The translations under genes were made by a program, and so were the position numbers. A stretch of 59,117 nucleotides of DNA. Origin: Bacteroidales bacterium. GTDB lineage: Bacteria; Bacteroidota; Bacteroidia; Bacteroidales; P3. This document shows, in pieces, positions 47,725 through 57,441 of the stretch; position 1 is the stretch's first letter, and each line of letters begins with the position of its first letter. A model generated the notes under the pieces. It saw only the letters and a list, made by a program, of their open reading frames with translations, did not search any database and had not been told where the DNA came from. The stretch lies in NCBI GenBank assembly GCA_017561155.1, contig JAFZDP010000070.1:1-59117 (forward strand). The letters run 5' to 3'.

Positions 47725-47820
47725 GATTCTGCTTTGCCTATTGTTATTAAAAAAAAGAATCCGAAAAAATACATTTTATATACTTTCCCAGATTCTTTAT
47801 CAGATTATTTCATATTCTTT

Positions 47821-49656
47821 TTATTCGTACTTCTTAACTATTTCTTTAAAGTCAGGATTGTCCCAATATTTTCTAAATTCTATATCCAAAACTGCTTTAG
47901 GTTTGTAGATAAGAGGTTCTTCGTCGCAAGCGTATTTCAAGTTTTCTAGAACACCGGCCAAGTCATCTAAACGAGCATAGCATACTGCACGCAAATAAGC
48001 TACTTGGTGAGTTTGTTCCAAACAACAATCCAAAGTACGAATAGCACCGCTGGTATTATCTGTCATAAGTTGAGCAAATGCCAAATTGTAAGTACATTGT
48101 TTTGTTTTCAAAAGATCTAGAGCCTTTTCGTAGTCGCCGTGTTTAAGATAAAGTATCGGAAGGTTATCTTCAGCTTCGCGACTTCCGTATTTTATAGCTT
48201 CGTTGAAATAATATTCCGACAAAGTGTAGTCTTTTTTAGCCAATGCCAACAATCCTAAGTTGTTCAATACTTCAGGGTTGTTTGGTTCCATTTGTTTTGC
48301 AACATTCAAGAATCTTTCAGCTTCGCTAAAGTTTTCTAATTGGAAAGCTGCAGCACCGGCATTACTCCATGCCGACCATTCTTTGCTAAAGTTTTCTGTT
48401 GCCCATTTGTATAGTTTTAATTTTGTAGCATAGCTATGATTTATATATGCCGCATACATCAATTCTTCGAAAGTCAATTCTTGAGGATACAAAGTTGCTA
48501 TTTTAGCCAATTCTTGGTCGGTTTTGCGAGCCAATGGATAATACAAAGCTATCTGACAACGACGCAAATCAGGGAAAATATCACGTTCCAATTCAGGGAA
48601 AATCAACGTCATGTTACGAATCATTTGTTCGCGTTTTATTACGTTACGTTGAGTTTCTACCACATTGATAATGGCGTTACGATCTTCGATAGTCGAGTTT
48701 TCTACCATTGTCACGAAGTGTGTCCAGTCTTCGCCGGCTGCAGTCGATGTTACAACTACTTCCTTCAACAATTTATGTTTGTAGTAAGCATAATCTTTGG
48801 CTTTAATGTTTGCACGTTCTGCCATTTGTTTTATCACATCGTCCAAAAGTTCGTTTGCCAATCTCACACCTTCTTCAGCTCTTTTCTTCGACAAATCTAC
48901 GTTGGCAGTTTCTTCACCTTCCGGCGACGACCATCCTGTAACATTTATTTGTTTAGGCATACCGTCACGCAATATCACTTTTTTCAAATCTTCGTAGTTC
49001 GATTCTGCGTTGAATTTTCTGTTTATATAGTAACCCCAATCGTGTTTTGCACTACCATTAGAATAGTAAATATCAGCAGTTTCTGCCACACCTTTTGTTT
49101 TGTCGTAATTTGTAGGAGCTATCGATATTGCACCTATTATAGATACCAATGCCGAAGTATTGCAAACTCCGTCAGAGATAATTGTTGTATCAAATACTAC
49201 TGCTTTGCTGTATTTTTCAACCAAATCTTGCGAAAATCTACATTCGTCGTCGGTTTCTTTACAGCTATAACCAATAGGAGCCAACACCACTCTTGCCAAT
49301 TCCATACCAGGTTTGAAATCTACCTCGTCGGTATAAACAAAGCGTCCACCATTTTCGTAGTTAATAGTAATACCATCCCCTTCTACATCTTCACCTTTTA
49401 GAGTGATAGGGTTCAATTGCAAACTACCACCTTTCCATTCCAAAATAGGCTGTACAAACACAGCGACTTTTTTGTCGAAGTATTGTGCAGGTATCGAGCC
49501 CGCAAACTTAATCATAACCTTACCGTCTTTTGTTTCGACAGGATTAGGAGTAGGTTGGTAACGTACATTTGTACTGTTTTGTGCCATTTTTGAAAGTCCG
49601 CCGCATCCGGCTAACAACAGCGGAACGAACAATAATGATAAAATTGACTTCTTCAT
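47821..49656 (-). CDS. TPR-repeat lipoprotein with OmpA-like segment
   Basis: A 611-residue predicted lipoprotein (lipobox LLAGC, Cys about 18). The N-terminal half is a beta-rich domain of unknown type. A central segment (about 220-270: INVTGWSSPEGEETANVDLSKKRAEEGVRLANEL) resembles the peptidoglycan-binding end of OmpA-like domains. The C-terminal part (about 400-590) has several TPR units, such as WSAWSNAGAAAFQLENFSEAERFLNVA and PEVLNNLGLLALAKKDYTLSEYYFNEAI. It may tether a cell-envelope complex at the outer membrane. It starts upstream of pssA with a 96-bp gap. Confidence 0.85.
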   Translation of the reverse strand: MKKSILSLLFVPLLLAGCGGLSKMAQNSTNVRYQPTPNPVETKDGKVMIKFAGSIPAQYFDKKVAVFVQPILEWKGGSLQLNPITLKGEDVEGDGITINYENGGRFVYTDEVDFKPGMELARVVLAPIGYSCKETDDECRFSQDLVEKYSKAVVFDTTIISDGVCNTSALVSIIGAISIAPTNYDKTKGVAETADIYYSNGSAKHDWGYYINRKFNAESNYEDLKKVILRDGMPKQINVTGWSSPEGEETANVDLSKKRAEEGVRLANELLDDVIKQMAERANIKAKDYAYYKHKLLKEVVVTSTAAGEDWTHFVTMVENSTIEDRNAIINVVETQRNVIKREQMIRNMTLIFPELERDIFPDLRRCQIALYYPLARKTDQELAKIATLYPQELTFEELMYAAYINHSYATKLKLYKWATENFSKEWSAWSNAGAAAFQLENFSEAERFLNVAKQMEPNNPEVLNNLGLLALAKKDYTLSEYYFNEAIKYGSREAEDNLPILYLKHGDYEKALDLLKTKQCTYNLAFAQLMTDNTSGAIRTLDCCLEQTHQVAYLRAVCYARLDDLAGVLENLKYACDEEPLIYKPKAVLDIEFRKYWDNPDFKEIVKKYE

Positions 49657-50075
49657 ATTTGTATTATTTTTTTATTGCTTATATATGATAAAACTCTGCG
49701 TTTACTATGTTTTTATTCTATAATTTTTCCCTATATTGGCAAAAATATTACATGTTTACACACAAATACTAAACCAATCAGAGAGGTTTTTGTTACCTAT
49801 TATATATCTATACTACAACATATTGCAAATTTCAAAAACATCTTTCAAAACCTCAATATATTGCTATTTACCAAATTGCAAATGTACATATAAATTTTGA
49901 ATTATCCCACATCTTTGGAAAAAAAATTATTCTCAGGCTCTACGTCTTTCCAAAAACATATAGTATTCAAAACAAAATTCTACAAAATCACCTGCAAAGT
50001 AATTTTTAGATATCAACACATATTTATTCAGTCCGTTTCATTATTTATAGCGCTATAAACCGGTGTGTAAAATCA
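49657..50075. other. Gene-free upstream region of the TPR lipoprotein gene
   Basis: AT-rich, no credible frame. TACATTTG (49886-49879, minus strand) matches the -7 consensus but lacks a -33 box, so promoter status is weak. Confidence 0.4.
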
Positions 50076-50260
50076 GTCGGGTGATTGCAACCAAAACACC
50101 CGACTATCCGGAACCTGAATAGGCGGGTGATTGCCCCTTGAATAGTCGGGTAATTACTACTCAAACACCCGACTATTTGCACCCCAAGCAATCGAGTGTT
50201 TATAGTCCAAATAGTCGATTATCAGCTTTCTCGCAGTCAACTACTTATATATCAAAGTGT
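50076..50260. repeat. 22/24/23-bp periodic array with 69-bp super-period
   Basis: AGTCGGGTGATT starts at 50076, AGTCGGGTAATT at 50145 and AGTCGATTATC at 50214, exactly 69 bp apart. Each 69-bp unit is divided into three at 22, 24 and 23 bp (core C at 50079, 50101, 50125, 50148, 50170, 50194, 50217, 50239). Adjacent sub-units are inverted, so strong hairpins AGTCGGGTG/CACCCGACT form. Related by design to the arrays at 15.2, 53.7 and 59.1 kb. Confidence 0.75.
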
Positions 50261-50280
50261 CAACTATAATTCTCCGAGTT

Positions 50281-51813
50281 CTAGTACACATCTATTTCTC
50301 CTTTTAACTTCTTATCCACCAAACGTATATCAAATGCCATTCTACAGTCCACCGGGTTTCCGTTTTCGTCGGTTGCCGGTACCCATTTATTGGGAAGTTT
50401 CGAAAGAATATCAAATAAAGCGTCTCTCATTTCTATAACTTCATAATCGTCGAAAACTGATCCTGAAGGCGATATCAAAGTCCATCCCCCCACTTCTCCT
50501 TTGCAATTTACCACAAAAGCAACATTCCAACGAAATTTTCTTTCATCATCTATTGTTTGAGTTTCGAACCAAGCTTCTAACACAGAATCGCCATCAGCCC
50601 AATAAGGTAATGTTTTAGGTTGAAGTGAGTCAGCATAATATTCTAAGATATTACTTTGAGAAACATACATTTTATATGTGTCGCACACCGAAACGGGACT
50701 GCTTACAATATCCGAATAAAAATCGCAAGGTGCCCATTCCATTCCAACTACACGACCCGAATCAAACACAATTTTCTGCATTCTTTCTACAAAAAAACGC
50801 TCAGATCCAAAATCTGAATACATTGTTTTCCCATATTTTAGGTATATATCTCCATCAATCCAATTTGCAAATACCTTTCCGTTCTCAATATTTTTTTCAT
50901 CAAATAAAGCCGAGAGAGATATGCTATCTTCGTTTCTTTCGTAAAAATCAAGTCCACTGCACACAATCACATTGGTTAAGAACATAGAATCTCCCGATAT
51001 AGAATAGCTTGCTAATGGTGGACCATTTAATTCAAAGTTTTCCCAGCTAAATGGATACTCCAATGGATTATTGTTGTACAACTTTGCTATCAACGAAGTA
51101 TTATTGGCAATTTTGGCTTCCTTTCCATCATAAAATAGAATATCCTTTACCTGAGCATCTTGAAACCAATAAGACAGATAGCATTGATTCAAATAACCAA
51201 GTCTATATTTATCCATCAATTCGTGATCGGCAGTATCTTTCAGAGTAAAATTATTAATTCTCTCAAAATCCTCTTTTACCAATAATTGGTCATCAATAAC
51301 TTTCCCATTTCTTACATAAATATACCTTATGCCTTTAAATTCATCGTCCCATTTGGCATCAGCACCTCTGTTGTCAATTGTCAACACACCTGAAAACCAA
51401 TCGGCAAACACAGCACCATCAACTTCCGCAGATTGTCCATTCAACGAATTTATGGAGAAAAACGTTGGCTCCACAATAGTATCTATTCTCCTATTCTTTG
51501 CCGTCTTCAAAACCGTACCGGTATATCCCCCAACTATTTTAGTATTGACATTCAAAAGATACAACATACTATCTCTTATTTCCCAAGTTGCCACATGTCC
51601 TCGATAATTAGCTGTAGAATAAGGATGAAACGGCATTTCTTGTGCTGTACGAATATAAAAAACCTCCAAAGGAGATGGATGTCCCCACCCTGTTTCCAAT
51701 TTATATTTTTTACCCTCGTAAATAATGTAATCTGGTATTTGCTCAGTAGCTTTGAGCGAAAAGGTGCAAAACAAAAGCACCACAAACAACGCAAAAGAAC
51801 ACATTCGCTTCAT
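50281..51813 (-). CDS. Secreted protein of unknown family, paralogue A
   Basis: A 510-residue protein with a signal peptide (MKRMCSFALFVVLLFCTFSLKA). The start is ATG 51813. The body (residues 24-440) has repeated blocks such as NSLNGQSAEVDGAVFADWFSGVLTIDNRG and EKNIENGKVFANWIDGDIYLKYGKTMY, suggesting an internal repeat of a 'FADWxxGxL/YL' unit. The last 45 residues (LPNKWVPATDENGNPVDCRMAFDIRL) resemble the C-terminal domain of TonB. No known family is recognised. It has a tandem paralogue 76 bp upstream. Confidence 0.8.
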   Translation of the reverse strand: MKRMCSFALFVVLLFCTFSLKATEQIPDYIIYEGKKYKLETGWGHPSPLEVFYIRTAQEMPFHPYSTANYRGHVATWEIRDSMLYLLNVNTKIVGGYTGTVLKTAKNRRIDTIVEPTFFSINSLNGQSAEVDGAVFADWFSGVLTIDNRGADAKWDDEFKGIRYIYVRNGKVIDDQLLVKEDFERINNFTLKDTADHELMDKYRLGYLNQCYLSYWFQDAQVKDILFYDGKEAKIANNTSLIAKLYNNNPLEYPFSWENFELNGPPLASYSISGDSMFLTNVIVCSGLDFYERNEDSISLSALFDEKNIENGKVFANWIDGDIYLKYGKTMYSDFGSERFFVERMQKIVFDSGRVVGMEWAPCDFYSDIVSSPVSVCDTYKMYVSQSNILEYYADSLQPKTLPYWADGDSVLEAWFETQTIDDERKFRWNVAFVVNCKGEVGGWTLISPSGSVFDDYEVIEMRDALFDILSKLPNKWVPATDENGNPVDCRMAFDIRLVDKKLKGEIDVY

Positions 51814-51889
51814 AACCAAAAGTTTATTCGTTTATACAATATGAATTATTTTTCACAAAGATACTACTTTTTCCACTGACAGGAATAGA

Positions 51890-53452
51890 TTACCATTCAT
51901 TTATTTCTCCTTTTAACTTCTTATCCACCAAACGTATATCAAATACCATTCTACAGTCCACCGGGTTTCCGTTTTCGTCGGTTGCCGGCAGCCATTTGTT
52001 GGGAAGTTTCGAAAGAGCATCAAATAGTTTATTTATCTCTTTAAGTTTATTGTAATAGTCGTGAACATCAACACCATAAAGCTCGAGCAAAGTCCAGTTG
52101 CCGGCCTCGCCCTTGCAATTTACCACAAAAGCAACAGACAACTCCATGTTTTTATCGATGTCCATTGTTTGAGTTCCGAACCAAGTATTTAAAGCAGAAT
52201 CGCCATCAGTCCAATAAGGCAAAGTTTTAGGTCTCAATGTGTCAGTATAATAGTTCAAAGCTCTAGATTTTGAAACATACATTTTAGATGAGTCGCAAAC
52301 CGAAACAGGATTACTTGCAATATCCGAATCAAAATCGCAAGGAGCCCATTCCATTCCAACCACACGTCCCGAATCAAAAACAATTTTCTGCATTCTTTCT
52401 GTAAAAAAACGCTCTATTTTATAGTCTAAATACACTGTTTTTCCATAGTACAAATATACGTCGCCACTAACCCAATTGGCAAACACTTTTTTATTTACAA
52501 TGTCTTTTTCGTTGAACAATGCAGAAAGAGGCAGATTGGTTTCATCTCTTTCTAAAAAATCTAATCCGTTGCATAGTACCACACCATTCAAGAATATAGA
52601 ATCGCCTTCGATAGAATAAATTCCGGATGGCACACCACTAAGTTCCAAATTTTCCCAATTATACGGATACTCCAAAGGTTCGTTGTTGTACAAGTTCTCT
52701 ATCAGCGAGGTATTATTATTATGCCTTATTTTTATTTTTTCTCCATTGTAGAGCATAATATCATGTGTTTCATTTTGAATCCAATAAGAATGATAGTTGT
52801 GATGTAAATAATACATTCTATACTTCTTCATAAATTTATGGTCGGCAGTACCCTTTTTGGCTTTTTTTTCAATTCTGTTGAAGTCTTTCTTTGTCAGCAA
52901 TTGGTCATCAACCACATTTCCATCCTTCACATAGATATATCTTGAACCCTTATATTTATCACCCCTTTTCCAATTTGCTTCTCTGTTGTCTACATTCAAT
53001 ATTCCGGTAAACCAATCGGCGAACACTGCGCCATCAGTTTCCGGCTGTTGCCCATTCAACGAATTTATCGAATAGTAGCCGGGCTTGTGAGTTGTGTCCC
53101 TTATTATAGACCGCTCACGATACCCTTCTCTTCCTCCTTTAAGCTCCTTCACACCTGCAATATAGTCTACAGTTACCTCCACCAAATACAATTTATTATT
53201 ACGAATCTCCCAAGTAGCCACGTATGCACGCCAATTACCGCTACTGATAACGACTCTATTTTCTTCAAAAAAGTTTCCTCTTTTTGTACGAATAAAATAG
53301 GCATCCATTGGTCTGGGGCACGCCCAATCTGCGTATAATTCATGTCTTTTACCCTCGTAAATAATATAATCAGGTTCTTGCTTAGTGGCTTTGAGCGAAA
53401 AGGTGCAAAACAAAAGAACCACAAACAACGTAAAAGAATATATTCGTTTCAT
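51890..53452 (-). CDS. Secreted protein of unknown family, paralogue B
   Basis: A 520-residue protein closely related along its length to the gene downstream of it: same signal peptide type (MKRIYSFTLFVVLLFCTFSLKA), 'FADWFTGILNVDNR' and 'FANWVSGDVYLYYGKTVY' units, RMQKIVFDSGRVVGMEWAPCDF, and a TonB-C-like end. Identity is very high at the ends and in the RMQKIVF segment but low in between, as after a duplication with partial conversion. The upstream sequence is also duplicated, including a TATCTTTG -7-like box (53502-53495 for this copy). Function unknown; export to the envelope is likely. Confidence 0.8.
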   Translation of the reverse strand: MKRIYSFTLFVVLLFCTFSLKATKQEPDYIIYEGKRHELYADWACPRPMDAYFIRTKRGNFFEENRVVISSGNWRAYVATWEIRNNKLYLVEVTVDYIAGVKELKGGREGYRERSIIRDTTHKPGYYSINSLNGQQPETDGAVFADWFTGILNVDNREANWKRGDKYKGSRYIYVKDGNVVDDQLLTKKDFNRIEKKAKKGTADHKFMKKYRMYYLHHNYHSYWIQNETHDIMLYNGEKIKIRHNNNTSLIENLYNNEPLEYPYNWENLELSGVPSGIYSIEGDSIFLNGVVLCNGLDFLERDETNLPLSALFNEKDIVNKKVFANWVSGDVYLYYGKTVYLDYKIERFFTERMQKIVFDSGRVVGMEWAPCDFDSDIASNPVSVCDSSKMYVSKSRALNYYTDTLRPKTLPYWTDGDSALNTWFGTQTMDIDKNMELSVAFVVNCKGEAGNWTLLELYGVDVHDYYNKLKEINKLFDALSKLPNKWLPATDENGNPVDCRMVFDIRLVDKKLKGEINEW

Positions 53453-53686
53453 AACCAAAAATCTATTCGTTCATACAATATGAATTACTTTGCACAAAGA
53501 TACTACTTTTTTTACAATAATTGCAAGCATTGCCGGAATATTTTATTGTCATTCCCTACGAAGGGTAAATGTTAAAGAAAATCTGCAAATGTTAAATCCA
53601 ATTCCACAAAAGTATATTCAAACGGCATAATTTGCATAGTTCAGACTGCTAAATATTGTATTTTCTGCATGCAGACTGTATAGTTC
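53453..53686. other. Upstream region of paralogue B
   Basis: Contains the -7-like TATCTTTG (53502-53495, minus strand). No other gene is seen before the periodic array. Confidence 0.5.
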
Positions 53687-53796
53687 CATCGCGACAAGAC
53701 CCGGGTTTCATCACGATGACGATAGGGTTTCATCGCGATAACGGTATATCATCATCGGGAGAGTGGTATATTTTCATCGCCTAAGCATTTTTTAGA
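53687..53796. repeat. 22-bp tandem array, five units (CATCrCGAT core)
   Basis: CATC starts at 53687, 53709, 53731, 53753 and 53775, exactly 22 bp each time. The first 8-9 bases of a unit are conserved (CATCGCGAT, CATCACGAT), the rest is variable. Confidence 0.8.
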
Positions 53797-53953
53797 GAAA
53801 GTATAGAAAATAATATTCATTGATAATCAAATATTTAATTTCACAAAGGCTTTATAGTTCGATTATACGCACATCGATACATTTTTTTGGAAAAATACGC
53901 CGTTTTTCGTGTTAAATCGACCGTAGTTAATATTGGATAATTTAGTAAATACC

Positions 53954-54156
53954 TTAAGGCAACTTCTAAAAATTCCACGTCCTCAGAAATATTATCATGT
54001 AACAAAAGAACTTTTGCGTGCTTTGCGTTTTTTCTTGGAATCTTTCTATTTCTTTTTCAATCGCATAGCCCGCTATGCTCAATCAAAAGAAAGTAGAAAT
54101 CTTATCAAGAAAATTCCGCAAATCACTTGCAAAGCAATTTTTAGAAGTTGCCTTAA
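53954..54156. mobile_element. MITE-like foldback element, 203 bp
   Basis: Perfect 21-bp terminal inverted repeats (TTAAGGCAACTTCTAAAAATT and its complement) bound 203 bp. Inner arms are also roughly complementary, ending in a GCATAGC/GCTATGC centre near 54063-54078, so the element can fold as one long hairpin. No transposase is encoded. The terminal TTAA may be a target duplication. Confidence 0.8.
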
Positions 54157-54254
54157 AAGTGCAATCGGTGTTTTTTGCCACAAATATCACATTGCTTGCA
54201 CATACAGAAACCACAAAAATACAATCCAATTGCAGCTATATCAACAAAAAAACG

Positions 54255-54262
54255 TATCTTTG
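54255..54262 (+). promoter_or_regulatory. Possible -7 box of lysS
   Basis: TATCTTTG lies 120 bp before the lysS ATG; a -33 TTTG at the right distance is not seen (nearest TTG at a 22-bp gap). Confidence 0.4.
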
Positions 54263-54381
54263 TAAGTTGGTAATAATGTGCAACCCGCTACAACAAAGTA
54301 TTATTCAATACTTTAGCATTTGCAACATTGTTCAACATGGTATAAAATAATAGTGTAATAAACAAAAAACTATACGATAAT

Positions 54382-56106
54382 ATGTCAGTAGAATTAAGTG
54401 AACAGGAAATAGTTCGAAGAAACTCTTTGGCCGAATTAAAGAAGTTGGGTATTAATCCCTATCCGGCCGATCTTTACGAAGTAAATGCAAAAACTTGTGA
54501 TATATTGGAGCAATTTCCAAATGATAACACATTGTTTCAAGAAGTAAGTATTGCCGGACGCATGATGAGCCGCCGTATAATGGGTGCTGCATCGTTTGTA
54601 GAACTACAAGATAGTTACGGACGCATCCAGTTGTACATCAAACGCGACGAAATATGCGAAGGCGAAGATAAAACACTATACAATACCGTATTCAAACGCC
54701 TTACTGACATTGGAGATATAATTGGAGTAAAAGGATATGTGTTTGTTACCCAAATGGGAGAAATAAGTATACATGTAAAAGAATTTACAGTACTTAGCAA
54801 ATCGTTACGTCCGTTGCCAATCGTAAAAGAAAAAGATGGTGTTGTATACGACGCATTTACCGACCCTGAACAACGCTACCGTATGCGTTATGTCGACTTG
54901 ATAGTAAACCCACAAGTTAGAGATACTTTCGTAAAACGTTCTCTTATTGTGAACACTATGCGCAACTATTTCAACGAACAAGGATACCTTGAAGTTGAAA
55001 CTCCGGTGCTTCAACCTATCCCCGGAGGGGCTGCAGCACGTCCTTTCATCACTCACCACAACAGTTTGGACATAGACCTATACTTGCGTATAGCCAACGA
55101 ATTATACCTAAAACGTTTGATAGTAGGTGGTTTTGAAGGTGTATACGAGTTTTCTCGCAACTTCCGCAACGAGGGTATGGACCGCACCCACAACCCGGAA
55201 TTTACTTGTATGGAAATATATGTAGCATACAAGGACTACAACTGGATGATGACCTTTACCGAAAATATGCTTGAACGCATAGCATCTACTCTTCACGGCA
55301 AAACCACCGTTAAGATAGGCGATAACGAAATAGATTTCAAACCACCATTCCGCCGTCTTCCTATGTTGCAAGCCATCGAAGAAGCTACAGGCATAGACAT
55401 TTCGGGAATGGACGAAGCCCAACTACGCGAAACTTGTACCAAACTTGGCGTTGAGGTAGACGAAACTATGGGTAAAGGCAAACTGATAGATGCAATATTT
55501 GGCGAAAAATGCGAACACAACCTTATTCAGCCTACATTTATTATAGACTACCCAATAGAAATGTCGCCACTATGCAAACGTCACCGCAACAACCCAGACC
55601 TTACCGAACGTTTCGAACTATTCGTAAACGGTAAAGAACTTGCCAACGCATACAGCGAACTTAACGACCCAATAGACCAACTTGGTCGTTTCCAAGAACA
55701 ATTGCGTTTGAGCGAAAAAGGCGACGACGAAGCAATGTTTATCGATATGGACTTTGTACGTGCATTGGAATATGGTATGCCTCCAACATCGGGCATGGGT
55801 ATAGGTATCGACCGCCTTACTATGTTTATGACCGGCGAACAGTCTATCCAAGACGTGCTATTGTTCCCACAAATGCGTCCCGAACGCAAAGCCAAAGTAA
55901 GCAGCGACGACGATTTCAAAGCCATAGGAGTAGCCGAAGCTTGGATACCTATGCTTAGAAAACTTGGTTTCAACACAGTAGAATCGCTTAAAGAAGCCAA
56001 CGCCAACAAGCTTTACAACGACCTGAACGGACTACGCAAGAAAAACAAACTTGACATTGCAGCCGTTAAGAAAGAAGAAGTAGAAGCTTGGATAGCTCAA
56101 CAATAA
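54382..56106 (+). CDS. lysS: Lysyl-tRNA synthetase, class II
   Basis: LysRS (574 residues) has an N-terminal OB anticodon-binding domain (about 55-155), class II motif 2 ([24 protein letters not shown], about 250-275) and motif 3 ([14 protein letters not shown], about 472-486). The last 75 residues after the catalytic domain ([40 protein letters not shown]) form an extra helical domain with a helix-hairpin-helix-like look, seen in several Bacteroidota LysRS. It is a monocistron closed by the hairpin at 56122-56156. Confidence 0.97.
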   Translation: MSVELSEQEIVRRNSLAELKKLGINPYPADLYEVNAKTCDILEQFPNDNTLFQEVSIAGRMMSRRIMGAASFVELQDSYGRIQLYIKRDEICEGEDKTLYNTVFKRLTDIGDIIGVKGYVFVTQMGEISIHVKEFTVLSKSLRPLPIVKEKDGVVYDAFTDPEQRYRMRYVDLIVNPQVRDTFVKRSLIVNTMRNYFNEQGYLEVETPVLQPIPGGAAARPFITHHNSLDIDLYLRIANELYLKRLIVGGFEGVYEFSRNFRNEGMDRTHNPEFTCMEIYVAYKDYNWMMTFTENMLERIASTLHGKTTVKIGDNEIDFKPPFRRLPMLQAIEEATGIDISGMDEAQLRETCTKLGVEVDETMGKGKLIDAIFGEKCEHNLIQPTFIIDYPIEMSPLCKRHRNNPDLTERFELFVNGKELANAYSELNDPIDQLGRFQEQLRLSEKGDDEAMFIDMDFVRALEYGMPPTSGMGIGIDRLTMFMTGEQSIQDVLLFPQMRPERKAKVSSDDDFKAIGVAEAWIPMLRKLGFNTVESLKEANANKLYNDLNGLRKKNKLDIAAVKKEEVEAWIAQQ

Positions 56107-56121
56107 AACAGATAATAACAC

Positions 56122-56156
56122 AAGGAAATACAGACACATAAAGTCTGTATTTCCTT
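56122..56156 (+). terminator. Terminator of lysS
   Basis: Perfect 14-bp stem AAGGAAATACAGAC/GTCTGTATTTCCTT, 7-nt loop, followed by T3. Confidence 0.88.
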
Positions 56157-56178
56157 TTTAATACCATCAAAAAAAGTC

Positions 56179-57441
56179 ATGAAGAAAATATTCCTTTCCA
56201 TAGTATTTGTAGCATATACAGCATTGGCATTAGCTCAGTTTTCGAATTACTTCGACAATAAAACTCTACGCGTAGACTACTATCGCACAGGCAGCAAAAA
56301 AAGCGAAAGCATCAAACTTAAATCGTTTATAGCCAAACCGGGAGAGTGGGCAGGTTCTACCGTTCATCTGACAGACCCATTCAACTATGGTGCTCACAGG
56401 GTAATGGTAAAAGATATGGAAACAAAAAAAGAATTATATTCAAGAACCTACAACTCGTTGTATCACGAATATATAGCCACTAAAAAAGGAAGAAAAAAAT
56501 CCATGACATTTGAAGAAACAGTGCTTATCCCCTATCCTAAAAAAGCGGTAGAAATACACATACAAAGCCGCAACAAAGATTGGGAATTTGTATCGATAGA
56601 AACATTCCAATTCGACCCTAACACAACAACGACAGAAACAATAGTAAGCAACAACGAAGTACGCAAAATACATTATTCCGGCGACCCTCAGAAAAAAGTA
56701 GACTTTGTAATTGTGGCAGACGGATACTCCATAAACGATACCGCCAAAATGCGTGCCGACTTTGAAACATTCAGAAAAGGAATACTTAAATATGCTCCGT
56801 TCAAAACACAAAAAGAAAATATAAATATTTGGGGAGTGGCGGCAATATCTGAAGACAGTGGCATAACCAACCCACTGAAAAAACAATACTTAAACACTGC
56901 TGTAGGCTCGACTTTCAACTCGTTCGATATAGACCGCTACATAATGACCTTCGAGATACACACCATGCATACTGCAATACAAAATGCCCCTTACGACCAT
57001 ATAATAGTAATGTCGAACACCGATACTTATGGCGGAGGTGCCATATACAATTTCTATGCTGATGTTACTACCGGCGACCAAACCCAGTTTGTAGTAACCC
57101 ACGAAATAGGACACTTATTTGGAGGTTTGGCCGATGAATATGTCGACCCAACAGTATCTTACAACGATATTCACGACTTAAGCAAAGAACCTCTCGAACC
57201 AAATATTACTACACTTGTAAACTTCGACAGCAAGTGGAAACACCTTATAGAAGAAGGAACACCGATACCTACACCCGTAAAAAAAGAATTCCTAAAAAAA
57301 GTAGGAGCTTATGAAGGCGGTGGATATCAATCCAAAGGCATATATCGCCCTGCAATACGCTGCATGATGAATGCAGGCGGCAGCTTTTGTCCGGTATGCG
57401 TAGAAGCATTAAACGCTATGTTTAAAATATATACTGAATAA
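56179..57441 (+). CDS. Secreted M64 family metallopeptidase (IgA peptidase family)
   Basis: A 420-residue zinc peptidase with signal peptide (MKKIFLSIVFVAYTALALA). An N-terminal beta-rich Peptidase_M64_N-like region (about 20-150) precedes the catalytic domain, with the zinc motif HEIGHLFGGLADEY (His308, His312 plus Asp-Glu-Tyr) and a conserved CMM...CPVC segment near the C-terminus. The family was named for an IgA-cleaving enzyme of Clostridium ramosum; the Bacteroidota members have unknown substrates and the IgA label should not be taken literally. Its stop overlaps the pnuT-like start (TAATG). Confidence 0.92.
   Translation: MKKIFLSIVFVAYTALALAQFSNYFDNKTLRVDYYRTGSKKSESIKLKSFIAKPGEWAGSTVHLTDPFNYGAHRVMVKDMETKKELYSRTYNSLYHEYIATKKGRKKSMTFEETVLIPYPKKAVEIHIQSRNKDWEFVSIETFQFDPNTTTTETIVSNNEVRKIHYSGDPQKKVDFVIVADGYSINDTAKMRADFETFRKGILKYAPFKTQKENINIWGVAAISEDSGITNPLKKQYLNTAVGSTFNSFDIDRYIMTFEIHTMHTAIQNAPYDHIIVMSNTDTYGGGAIYNFYADVTTGDQTQFVVTHEIGHLFGGLADEYVDPTVSYNDIHDLSKEPLEPNITTLVNFDSKWKHLIEEGTPIPTPVKKEFLKKVGAYEGGGYQSKGIYRPAIRCMMNAGGSFCPVCVEALNAMFKIYTE

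Noticed and set aside
53687-53796. Periodic array as a CRISPR
   Set aside because: Units are only 22 bp with an 8-9 bp conserved core; there is no constant repeat of 25-40 bp, no unique spacers, no leader and no cas gene in the window.
53933-54265. 110-codon frame upstream of lysS
   Set aside because: Coincides with the foldback element; sense and antisense arms both stay open as a consequence of the palindrome. No known family.
56107-56178. TPP riboswitch before the M64-pnuT-TPK operon
   Set aside because: The space is 72 bp and is taken up by the lysS terminator; no conserved CTGAGA-type core is seen.
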